Source: Mercurialis annua
Taxonomy: Eukaryota > Streptophyta > Magnoliopsida > Malpighiales > Euphorbiaceae
Assembly (NCBI RefSeq): GCF_937616625.2
Contig: NC_065571.1
Span: forward strand, 25,804,201 to 25,868,200
DNA: 64,000 nt
Direction: 5' to 3'
The notes beneath the pieces are model-generated. The model worked only from the letters and a program-made list of their open reading frames with translations. It was not told the DNA's origin and searched no databases. Numbering within the stretch: position 1 is the stretch's first letter; each line of letters opens with the position of its first letter. Of the stretch, positions 52,986-63,754 are shown in pieces. The position numbers and the translations under genes were made by a program.

Positions 52986-55029
52986 GTTTGGATTTGTTTC
53001 GTAACGTTTGTAAACGTTTGGCTTAAATCGCTAGAAAGGTGAAACATTTGGCTTAAATCGCTAAAAAGGTGAATCGTTTGGATTAATTTCGTAACGTTTG
53101 TAAACGTTTGGCTTAAATCGCTAAAAAGCTGAAATGTTTGGATTTGTTTCGTAACATTTGTAGACGTTTGGCTTAAATCGCTGAAAAGGTGAAAAATTTG
53201 GATTTGTTTTGTAACATTTGTAAACGTTTGGTTTAAATCGCTAAAAAGATGAAACCTTTGGTTTTGTTTCCTAACGCTTGGATTTATTTCGTAGCGTTTG
53301 TAAACATTTGCCTTAAATGGCTAAAAAGGTGAAACGTTTGGATTTGTTTCGTAACGTTTGTAAACGTTCGGCTTAAATCGCTAAAGTGGTTAAACTTTTG
53401 GTTTTGTTTTGTAATGTTTGTTAACGTTTGTCTTAAACAGCTAAAAAGGTGAAAAATTTGGTTTTGTTTCATAACGTTTGTAAATGGTCGGCTTAAATCG
53501 CCAAAAAGGGGAAATGTTTGGATTTGTTTCGTAAAGTTTGTAAACATTTGGTTTAAATTGCTTAAAACCTGAAACGTTTGGATTTGTTTCGTAACGTTTG
53601 TAAACGATTGGTTTTGTTTCGTAATGTTTGTAAACGTTTGGCTTAAATAGCTAAAAATTTGGATTTGTGTCGTAACGTTTTAAACTTTTGGTTTTTTTTC
53701 ATAATGTTTGTAAACGTTTGGCTTAAATCGCTAAAAAGGTGAAACGTTTGGATTTGTTTAGTAACGTTTGTAAAAATCTGGCTTAAATTGCCAAAAAGGT
53801 GAAACGTTTGGATTTGTTTTGTAGCGTTTGTAAACGTTTGGCTTGTATCGCTAAAAAGGTGAAAAGTTTGGATTTGTTTCGTAATGTTTCAAACGTTTGG
53901 CTTAAATCGCTAAAATGTGTAAACATTTGGATTTCTACGTTTGTAAACGTTTGGCTTATTTTGCTAAGAAGGTAAAACGCTTGGATTTGTTTCGTAACAT
54001 TTGTAAACGAACTTAAATCGCTAAAAAGGTGAAACATTTGGATTTGTTTCGTAATGTTTGTAATCGTTTGGCTTCAATCGCAGAAAAGGGGAAACGTTTG
54101 GATTTGTTTCGAAACATTTTTAAACGTTTGGCTTAAATCGCTAAAATGGGGAAACATTTGGATTTGTTTCGTAATGTTTGTAAACGTTTGGCTTAAATTG
54201 CTAAAAAGGTGAAACATTTAGATTTGTTTCGTAAAGTTTGGCTTAAATCGCTAAAATGGGGAAACATTTGGATTTTCTCTGTGACGTTTGTAAACATTTG
54301 GATTTGTTTTGTAACGTTTTGTAACGTTTGGTTTTGTTACATAATGTTTATAAACGTTTGGCTTAAATCACTAAAATGGGGAAACGTTTGGATTTGTTTC
54401 TTAATATTTGTAAACGTTTGGCTTCAATCGCTAAAAAGGTGAAACGTTTGGATTTGCTTGGTAACGTTTGTAAACGTTAGGCTTAGATTGCTAAAACCGT
54501 GAAAAGTTTGTTTTTGTTCCGTAATGTTTATAAACGTTTGGATTTGTTTCGTAACGTTGTCAAATGTTTGGCTTAAATGGCTAAAAAGGTGAAACATTTG
54601 GATTTGTTTCGTAACGTTTCTAAACGTTTGGCTTAAATCGCTATAATGGGGAAACGTTTGGATTTGTTTCGTAACGTTTGGAAACGTTTGGATTTGTTTC
54701 GTAACATTTGGAAACGTTTGGATTTTTTTCGTAACATTTACAAACGTTTGGCTTAATTCGCTAAAAAGGTTAAACATTTGGTTTTGTTTCGTAACGCTTG
54801 TAAACGTTTGGCTTAAATCGCTAAAAATGTGAAACGTTTGGATTTGTTTCATAACGTTTGTAAATGTTTGGCTTTAATTTCTAAAAAGGTGAAACGCTTG
54901 GATTTGTTTCGAAACTTTTGTAAACATTTGGGTTAAATCGGTAAAAAGGTGAAACACTTGTATTTGTTACGTACAGTTTGTAAACGTTTGGCTTAAATTG
55001 CTAAAAATGAGAAACATTTGTAAACGTTT

Positions 55030-56433
55030 CAACTTTTTATCGATTTAAGCCAAATGTTTACAATCGTTACGAAACAAATCCAAGCGTTTCACCCTTTTAG
55101 CGAATGAAGCCAAACGTTTAAAAACGTTACGAAACAAATCCTAACATTTCACCTTTTTAGCGATTTAAGCCAAACGTTTACAAATATTATGAAACAAATC
55201 CAAACGTTTCACCTTTTTAGCGATTTAAACCAAACGTTTACAAACTTTATGAAACAAAACACGACGTTTCACCTTCTTTGTGATATAAGGCAAACGTTTA
55301 TAACGTTATGAAACAAATCCAAGCATTTCGCCTTTTTTACAATATAAGCAAAACGTTTAAATATGTTGCGAAACAAATCCAAACGTTTCACCTTTTAAGC
55401 GATTTAAGCAAAACGTTTACAAACGTTTCACCTTTTTAGAGATTTAAGCCAAACGTGTACAAAGGTTACGAAACAAATCCTAACATTACGAAAGAAAACC
55501 AAACATTTACAAACGTTAAGAAACAAATACAAGCGTTTCACCTTTTTAGCAATTTAAGCGACATGTTTACAAACGTTGCGAAACAAATCCAAACTTTTCA
55601 CCTTTTTAGCTATTTAAGCCGAACGTTTACAAACGTTACGAAAGAAAAAGAAACGTTTCACCTTTTTAGCAATTTAAGCCTAACGTTTACAAACGTTACG
55701 AAACAAATCTAAACATTCCCCCATTTTAGCGATTTAAGCCAAACGTTTAAAACGTTACGAAACAAATCCAAATGTTTCCCCTTTTTAGCAATTTAAGCCA
55801 GACGTTTACAAACATTATGAAACAAACCCAATTATTTACAAACATTACGAAACAAATCCAAACGTTTCACTTTTTTAGCAATTTAAGCAAAACCTTTACA
55901 AACGTTACTAAACAAATCCAAATGTTTCCCCTATTTAGCAATTTAACCCGAACGTATACAAACGTTATGAAAAATAAACAAACGTTTCACCTTTTTAGCT
56001 ACATAAGCCAAATGTTAACAAACGTTACAAAACGAAACCAAACGTTTCACCTTTTTAGCGATTTAAGCCGAACGTTTACAAACGTTACGAAACAGATCCA
56101 AACGTTTTACTTTTTTAGCGATTTATGCCAAATGTTTAGAAACGCTACGAAACAAATTCAATCGTTTCACCTAATTAGCAATTAAAAACGTTTACAAACG
56201 TTATGAAGCAAAACCAAATGTTTCATCTTTTTAGCGATTTAAGCCAAACGTTTAGAAACGTTACGAAACAAATCCAAACGTTTCACCTTTTTAGCAATTT
56301 AAATACAAACGTTTCACCTTTTTAGCGATTGAAGCCAAACGTTTACAAATGTTACGAAACAAATCCAAACGTTTCACCTTTTTAGCAATATAAGCCAAAA
56401 GTTTACAAACATTACAAAACAAATTCAAATCTA
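55030..56433 (-). repeat. Inverted segment of the array
   Basis: The repeat reads in the opposite orientation for about 1.4 kb; + strand monomers here contain AAACAAATCCAAACG and TTTCACCTTTTTAGC. The left half (about 55030-55800) is the reverse complement of about 52985-52200. Shared variants are GCGAATGAAGCC, ATATTATGAAAC, AACACGACG, AATCCTAACATTACG and CATTCCCCCATTTTAGC. I found no close partner for the right 650 bp. Left junction: GAAACATTTGTAAACGTTTC near 55011. Right junction: AAATCTAAACGTTTGGATTT near 56427. Both are near-palindromes. Confidence 0.93.
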
Positions 56434-56650
56434 AACGTTTGGATTTATTTCGTAACGTTTGTAAACGTTTGGCTTCAATTGCTAAAAAGGTGAAACGTTT
56501 GGATTTGTTTCGTAACATTTGTAAATGTTTGGCTTATATTGCTAAAAAGGTGAAACGCTTGGATTTGTTTCGTTACGTTTGTAAATGTTTGGTTTCAATT
56601 GCTTAAAAGATGAAACGCTTGGTTTTATTTCGTAATGTTTGTAAATGTTT
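56434..56650 (+). repeat. Residual family D after the inversion
   Basis: The monomers here (GGCTTCAATTGC, GGCTTATATTGC, GGTTTCAATTGC, then TTAAAAGATG) follow the same order as 47.73-47.94 kb and 51.93-52.13 kb. Confidence 0.7.
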
Positions 56651-59600
56651 GGCTTAAATCGCTAAAAGTGGGAATGTTTGGATTTGTTTCGTAACGTTTT
56701 AAACGTTAGGTTTTGTTTCTTAGCGTTTGTAAACGTTTTCCTCAAATCGTTAAAAAGGTGAAACGTTTGGATTTGTTTCGTAACGTTTGTAAACGTTTGG
56801 CTTAAAATCGCTAAAATGGGGAAACTTTTGAATTTGTTTCGTAACATTTATAAACGTTTGGCTTAAAACGCTAAAACGGTGAAACATTTGCATTTGTTTC
56901 GTAACTTTTGTAAACGTTTGGCTTAAATCGCTAAAATGGTTAAACGTTTGTATTTAATTCGTAACGTTTGTAAACGTTTGGCTTAAATCGCTAAAATGGG
57001 GAAACGTTTGGATTTGTTTCGTAATGTTTATAAACGTTTGGCTTAAATCGCTAAAATGGGGAAACGTTTGGATTGGTTTCGTAATGTTTGTAAACCTTTG
57101 GCTTCAATCGCAAAAAAGGGGAAATGTTTGGATTTGTTTTGTAACGTTTGGCTTAAATTGCTAAAAAATGTGAAACGTTTGGATTTGTTTCGTAACGTTT
57201 TAAATGTTAGGTTTTGTTTCTTAGCGTTTGTAAACGTTTGGCTTATATCGTTAAAAACGAGAAATATTTGGATTTGTTTCGTAGCGTTTGTATACGTTTG
57301 GCTTAAATCGCTAAAATGGGGAAACTTTTGGATTTGATTTGTAACATTTGTAAATGTTTGGCTTAAATCGCTAAAACGGTGAGACGTTTGGATTTGTTTC
57401 ACAATGTTTATAAACGTTTGGCTTCAATCACTAAAAATTTGTGAACATTTGGCTTAATATACTAAAAAGGGGAAACGTTTGGATTTGTTTCGTAATGTTT
57501 GTAAACGTTTGGATTAAATTTCTAAAAAGGGGAAACGCTTTGATCTGTTTCACAATGTTTGTAAACGTTTGGCTTTGTTTCGTAACGTTTGTAAACGTTT
57601 GGCTTTAATCGCTAAAAAGTTGAAACGTTTGGATTTGTTTGGTAATGTTTGTAAACGTTTGGGTTAAATGTCTAAAAAGGTGAAACGCTTTGATTTGTTT
57701 CGTAACGTTTGGCTTAATATACTAAAAAGGTGAAACGCTTAAATTTGTTTCGTAAAGTTTGTATACGGTTGGCTTAAATCTCTAAATGGGAAAACGTTTG
57801 GATTTGTTTCGTAACATATGTAAACGTTTGGCTTTAATTGCTAAAAATGTGAAATGCCTGGATTTGTTTAGTAACGTTTGTAAACGTTTGGCTTTCTTTC
57901 ATAATGTTTGTAAACGTTTGACTTAAATTTCTAAAATGTGGAACGTTTGGATTTTTTTCGTAACGTTTTAAACGTTTGGTTTTATTTCGTATCGTTTGTA
58001 AAATTTTGGCTTAAATCGCTAAAAAGGTTAAACGCTTGGATTTGTTTCATAACTATTGTAAACGTTTGGCTTAAATCGCTAAAATGGGAAGTGTTTGGAT
58101 TTGTTTCATAACGTTTGTAAACATTTGACTTAAATCGTTAAAAAGGTAAAACGTTTGGATTTGTTTCAGAACGTTTGTAAACGTTTGGCTTAAATTGCTA
58201 AAAAGGTAAAATCCTTGGATTTGTTTCGTAACTTTTTAAAAGTCTGACTTAAATCGTTAAAAAGGTGAAACGTTTGTTTTTGTTTCGTAACGTTTATAAA
58301 CGTTTGACTTAAATCGCTAAAAAGATGAAACGTTTGGTTTAATTTCAAAATGTTTGGATTTATTTCGTAACATTTGTAAAAGTTTAGCTTATATTGCTAA
58401 AAGGTGAGACGTTTGGATTTGTTTCGTAAAGTTTGTAAACGTTTCCCTTATATAGCTAAAAGGTGAAACGCTTGGATTTGTTCGTAACGTTTGTAAAGGT
58501 TTTGCTTCAATCGCTAAAAACGTGAAACGTTTGGATTTGTTAAATAATGTTTATAAACGTTTGGCTTCAATCGCAAAAAAAGGGGAAACGTTTGGATTTG
58601 TTTCGTAACGTTTGTAAACGTTTGGCTTAAATCGCTAAAATGGCGAATCATTTGGATTTGTTTCGTAACGTTTGTAAAAGTTTGGCTTAAATTGCTAAAA
58701 AGGTGAAACGTTTGGATCTGTTTCATAACGTTTGTAAACGTTTGGCTTAAATCGCTAAAATGGGGAAACGTTTGGATTTGTTTCGTAACATTTGCAAACA
58801 TTTGGATTTGTTTCGTAACGTTTGTAAACGTTTGGTTTTGTTTCTTAACGTTTATAAACGTTTGGCTTAAATTGCTTAAATATGGAAACGTTTGGATTTG
58901 TTCTTAACATTTGTAAATGTTTGGCTTCAATCGCTAAAAAGATTAAACGTTTGGAATTATTTTATAACGTATGTAAACGTTTGGTTTAAATTCCTAATAA
59001 TGTAAAAAGTTTGTTTTTGTTTCATAATGTTTGTAAATGTTTGGATTTATTTCGTACCGTTTGTAAACGTTCGGCTGAAATAGCTAAAAAGGGGAAACAT
59101 TTGGTTTTCTTTTGTAAAGTTTGTTAACATTTGGCTTATATCGCTAAAAAGGTGAAACGTTTGGTTTTGTTTCGTAATGTTTGTAAATGTTCGGCTTAAA
59201 TCACTAAAAAGGTGAAACGTTTAGATGTTTTTCGTAACCTTTGTAAACATTTGGCTTAAATTGCTAAAAAGATGAAATGTTTGAATTTGTTTCGTAACGT
59301 TTGTAAGTGATTGGTTTTGTTTCGTAATGTTTGTAAATGTTTGGCATAAATCGCAAAAAATATGAAACGTTTGGATTTGTTTCGTAACGTTTTAAACGTT
59401 TTATTTTGTTTCGCAACGTTTGTAAACGTTTGGCTTAAATTGCTTAAAAGGGGAAACGCTTGGATTTGTTTCGTAATGTTTGTAAACGCTTGGCTTAAAT
59501 TGCTAAAAAGGTGAAATGTTTCGATTTGTTTCGTGACTTTTGTAAATGTTTAGCTTAAATCGCTAAAAAGGTGAAACTCTTGGATTTGTTTCCTAACATT

Positions 59601-59670
59601 TGTAATCGTTTGAGTTAAATCGCTAAAAATTCGAAATGTTTGGTTTTGTTCCGTAACGTTTGTAAACGTT
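56650..59670 (+). repeat. Family E HOR unit 1
   Basis: This is a full unit of about 3.02 kb. It contains an internal echo of the TTAGGTTTTGTTTCTTAGCG monomer (near 56707 and 57210), about 0.5 kb apart. Confidence 0.65.
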
Positions 59671-61570
59671 TGGCTTAAATCGCTAAAAATGGGAAACGTT
59701 TGGATTTGTTTCGTAAAGTTTTAAACGTTAGGTTTTGTTTCTTAGCGTTTATAAACGTTTTCCTAAAATCGTTTAAAAGGTAAAACGTTTGGATTTGTTT
59801 CGTAACGTTTGTAAACGTTTGGCTTAAAATCGCTAAAATGGGGAAACTTTTGAATTTGTTTCGTAACATTTGTAAACGTTTGGCTTAAATCGCTAAAACG
59901 GTGAAACATTTGGATTTGTTTCGTAACGTTTGTAAACGTTTGGCTTAAATCGCTAAAATGGTTAAACGTTTGTATTTAATTCGTAACGTTTGTAAACGTT
60001 TGGCTTAAATCTCTAAAATGGGGAAACGTTTGGATTTGTTTCGTAATGTTTATAAACGTTTGGCTTAAATCGCTAAAAAGGGGAAACGTTTGGATTGCTT
60101 ACGTAATGTTTGTAAACGTTTGGCTTCAATCGCAAAAAAGGGGAAATATTTGGATTTGTTTCGTAACGTTTGGCTTAAATCGCTTAAAATGTGAAACGTT
60201 TGGATTTATTTCGTAATGTTTTAAATGTTAGGTTTTTTTCTTAGCGTTTGTAAACGTTTGGCTTATATCGTTAAAAAGGCGAAACATTTGGATTTGTTTC
60301 GTAGCGTTTGTAAACGTTTGCCTTAAATCGCTAAAATGGGCAAACTTTTGGATTTGATTCGTACCATTTGTAAACGTTTGGCTTAAATCGCTAAAACGGT
60401 GAGACTTTTGAATTTGTTTCACAATGTTTATAAACGTTTGGCTTCAATCACTAAAAATTTGTAAACGTTTGGCTTAATATACTAAAACGGTGAAACGTTT
60501 GGATTTGTTTTGTAATGTTAATAAACGTTTGGCTTAAATTTCTAACAAAGTGAAACGCTTGGATCTGTTTCACAATGTTTGTAAACGTTTGGCTTTGTTT
60601 CGTAATGTTTGTAAACGTTTGGCTTCAATCGCTAAAAAGGTGAAACGTTTGGATTTGTTTGGTAATGTTCGTAAATGTTTGGGTTAAATGTCTAAAAAGG
60701 TGAAACACTTGGATTTGTTTCGTAATGTTTGGCTTAATATACTAAAAAGGTGAAACGCTTAAATTTGTTTCGTAATGTTTGTAAACGTTTGGCTTAAATC
60801 TCTAAATGGGGAAACGTTTGGATTTGTTTCGTAACATATGTAAACGTTTGGCTTAAATTTCTAAAAAGGTGAAACGCCTGGATTTGTTTAGTAACATTTT
60901 TAAACATTTGGCTTTCTTTCGTAATGTTTGTAAACGTTTGACTTAAATCGTTAAAAATGTGGAACGTTTGGATTTGTTTGGTAACATTTTAAACGTTTGG
61001 TTTTATTTTGTATCGTATGTAAAATTTTGGCTTAAATCGCTAAAAAGGTGAAACGCTTGGATTTGTTTCATAACATTTGTAACGTTTGGCTTAAATCTCT
61101 AAAATGGGAAGTGTATGGATTTGTTTCATAACGTTTGTAAACGTTTGACTTAAATCGCTAAAAAGGTAAAACGTTTGGATTTGTTTGGGAACGTTTGTAA
61201 ACGTTTGGCTTAAATTGCTACAAAGGTAAAATTCTTGGATTTGTTTCGTAACGTTTTAAACGTTTGACTTAAATCGCTAAAAAGGTGAAACGTTTGTTTT
61301 TGTTTCGTAACGTTTGTAAACGTTTGACTTAAATTGCTAAAAAGATGAAATGTTTGAATTTGTTTCGTAACGTTTGTAAGTGATTGGTTTTGTTTCTTAA
61401 TGTTTGTAAATGTTTGGCTTAAATCGCAAAAAATGTGAAACGTTTGGATTTGTTTCGTAACGTTTTAAACGTTTTATTTTGTTTCGCAAGGTTTGTAAAC
61501 TTTTAACTTAAATTGCTTAAAAGGGGAAACACTTGGATTTGTTTCGTAATGTTTGTAAACGTTTGGCTTA
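59670..61570 (+). repeat. Family E HOR unit 2, truncated
   Basis: It follows unit 1 to about 61.35 kb, skips about 950 bp, then stops at a junction inside CGCTAAAAAGGTGAAACG near 61571-61596. Confidence 0.65.
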
Positions 61571-63754
61571 AATCGCTAAAAAGGTGAAACGTTTGGATTA
61601 GTTTCGGAATGTTTGTAAATGTTTGGCTTAAATTGATAAAAAAATTAAACGCTTGGACTTGTTTGTAACGTTTGTAAACGTTTGGCTTCAACTGCTAAAG
61701 AGGTTAAACATTTGGATTTGTTTCCTAACGTTTATAAACGTTTGGCGTAAATTGCAAAAAAGAAGAAACGTTTGGATTTTTTCCTAACCTTTGTAAACGT
61801 TTTGCTTAAATCGCTCAAAAGGGGAATGGCTTGAATTTGTTTCATAACATTTGTAAACGTTTGGCTTAAATCGCTAAAAAGGTGAAATGTTTAGATTTGA
61901 TTCGTAACGTTTGTAAACGTTTGGCTTAAATTGCGAAAAAGGTGAAACGCTTGGATTTGTTTCGTAACATTTATAAACATTTGGCTTAAATTGCTAAAAA
62001 GGTGAAACGATTGGATTAGTTTCGTTACGTTTATACACTTTTTGGCATAAATTGCTATGTAAACGTTTGGCTTAAATTACTAAAAATGTGAAACGTTTGG
62101 ATTTGTTTTGTAACATTTGTAAACGTTTGGCTTAAATTGCTAAAAAGGTGAAACGCTTGGATTAGTTTCGTTACGTTTGTAAACTTTTGGCTTAAATTGC
62201 AAAAAAGGTGAAACGCTTGATTCTTTTTTGTAAATTTTGTAAACGTTTGGCTTAAGTTGCTAAAAATGTGAAACATTTGGATTTGTTTAGTAACGTTTGG
62301 TGTCTATCGCTAAAAAGGTGAAACGTTTGGATTTGATTCGTAACGTTTGTAAACATTTGGCATAAATCGCTAATAAGGTGAAACGTTTGGATTTGTTATG
62401 TAACGTTTTAAACGTTTGGCTCAAATCGCTAAAAAGGGGAAACGTTTGGATTTGTTTCGTAACGTTTGTAAACGTTTGGCTTAAAATGCTAAAAAGGTGA
62501 AATGTTTGGTTTTGTTTCGTGACGTTTGTAAAAGTTCGGCTTAAAACGCTTAAAAGGTGAGACGTTTGGATTTGTTTCGTAACGTTTGTAAATGTTTGGC
62601 TTAAATTTCTAAAAAGGTTAAACGCTTGGATTTGTTTTGTAACGTTGTAAACATTTGGCTTAAATCGCTAAAAAGGTGAAACGTTTGGATTAGTTTCGGA
62701 ATGTTTGTAAATGTTTGGCTTAAATTGATAAAAAAAATAAACGCTTGGACTTGTTTGTAACGTTTGTAAACGTTTGGCTTCAATTGCTAAAGAGGTTAAA
62801 CATTTGGATTTGTTTCCTAACGTTTATAAACGTTTGGCGTAAATCGCAAAAAAGAAGAAACGTTTGGATTTTTTCCTAACCTTTGTAAACGTTTTGCTTA
62901 AATCGCTCAAAAGGGGAAAGGCTTGAATTTGTTTCATAACATTTGTAAACGTTTGGCTTAAATCGCTAAAAAGGTGAAATGTTTAGATTTGATTCGTAAC
63001 GTTTGTAAACGTTTGGCTTAAATTGCGAAAAAGGTGAAACGCTTGGATTTGTTTCGTAACATTTATAAACATTTGGCTTAAATTGCTAAAAAGGTGAAAC
63101 GATTGGATTAGTTTCGTTACGTTTATACACTTTTTGGCATAAATTGCTATGTAAACGTTTGGCTTAAATTACTAAAAATGTGAAACGTTTGGATTTGTTT
63201 TGTAACATTTGTAAACGTTTGGCTTAAATTGCTAAAAAGGTGAAACGCTTGGATTAGTTTCGTTACGTTTGTAAACTTTTGGCTTAAATTGCAAAAAAGG
63301 TGAAACGCTTGATTCTTTTTTGTAAATTTTGTAAACGTTTGGCTTAAGTTGCTAAAAATGTGAAACATTTGGATTTGTTTAGTAACGTTTGGTGTCTATC
63401 GCTAAAAAGGTGAAACGTTTGGATTTGATTCGTAACGTTTATAAACATTTGGCATAAATCGCTAATAAGGTGAAACGTTTGGATTTGTTATGTAACGTTT
63501 TAAACGTTTGGCTCAAATCGCTAAAAAGGGGAAACGTTTGGATTTGTTTCGTAACGTTTGTAAACGTTTGGCTTAAAATGCTAAAAAGGTGAAATGTTTG
63601 GTTTTGTTTCGTGACGTTTGTAAAAGTTCGGCTTAAAACGCTTAAAAGGTGAGACGTTTGGATTTGTTTCGTAACGTTTGTAAATGTTTGGCTTAAATTT
63701 CTAAAAAGGTTAAACGCTTGGATTTGTTTTGTAACGTTTGTAAACATTTGGCTT
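61571..63754 (+). repeat. 1,092-bp tandem duplication carrying an A/B junction
   Basis: Two copies start at about 61571 and 62663. Each runs from GATTAGTTTCGGAATG through GGACTTGTTTGTAACG, TTTTTTCCTAACC, TTTATACACTTTTTGGC and GTGTCTATCGC to GGCTCAAATC (62418 and 63510). The same run is at 32.9-33.99 kb, where it spans the boundary between family A and family B (shift 28,665-28,666 for the left copy). Confidence 0.88.

Larger units (their letters stand above)
50020..54208 (+). repeat. Family D HOR unit 3, expanded
   Basis: The unit is 4,189 bp. About 750 bp of excess lies between about 51060 and 51945, where the GACACGTAC phase of units 1 and 2 is replaced by other monomers. Confidence 0.7.
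42190..55020 (+). repeat. Family D HOR domain
   Basis: Monomers with CTAAAATGGGGAAAC become common. The diagnostic run is a 50-bp monomer with TTTCGTAAAGTTTGGCTTAA, a CTCTGTAACG-type monomer and then a CTAAAACCGTGAAAAG monomer. Its anchor lies at 43078, 46569, 50020 and 54209, giving units of 3,491, 3,451 and 4,189 bp. GACACGTAC variants at 42416, 44181 and 47673 mark another phase, with the last two 3,492 bp apart. Runs of 20-bp d2-containing units with GTAACGTTTGGAAACG occur near 43.53, 47.03, 50.47 and 54.67 kb. Confidence 0.82.
56650..61570 (+). repeat. Family E HOR domain
   Basis: Markers are GTTAGGTTTTGTTTCTTAGC (56707 and 59729) and the short unit CTAAAAATTTGTRAACRTTTGG followed by GGCTTAATATAC. 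They recur at shifts of 3,022 and 3,020 bp, about 50 monomers. The second copy is shortened: near 61.35 kb it matches 59.28 kb at a shift of only about 2,068 bp, implying loss of about 950 bp. CTAAAATGGGG monomers are shared with family D. Confidence 0.78.

Noticed and set aside
54000..54020. Possible array break at GTAAACGAACTTAAATCG
   Set aside because: It is explained by a deletion of about 8 bp inside one monomer; phase resumes immediately.
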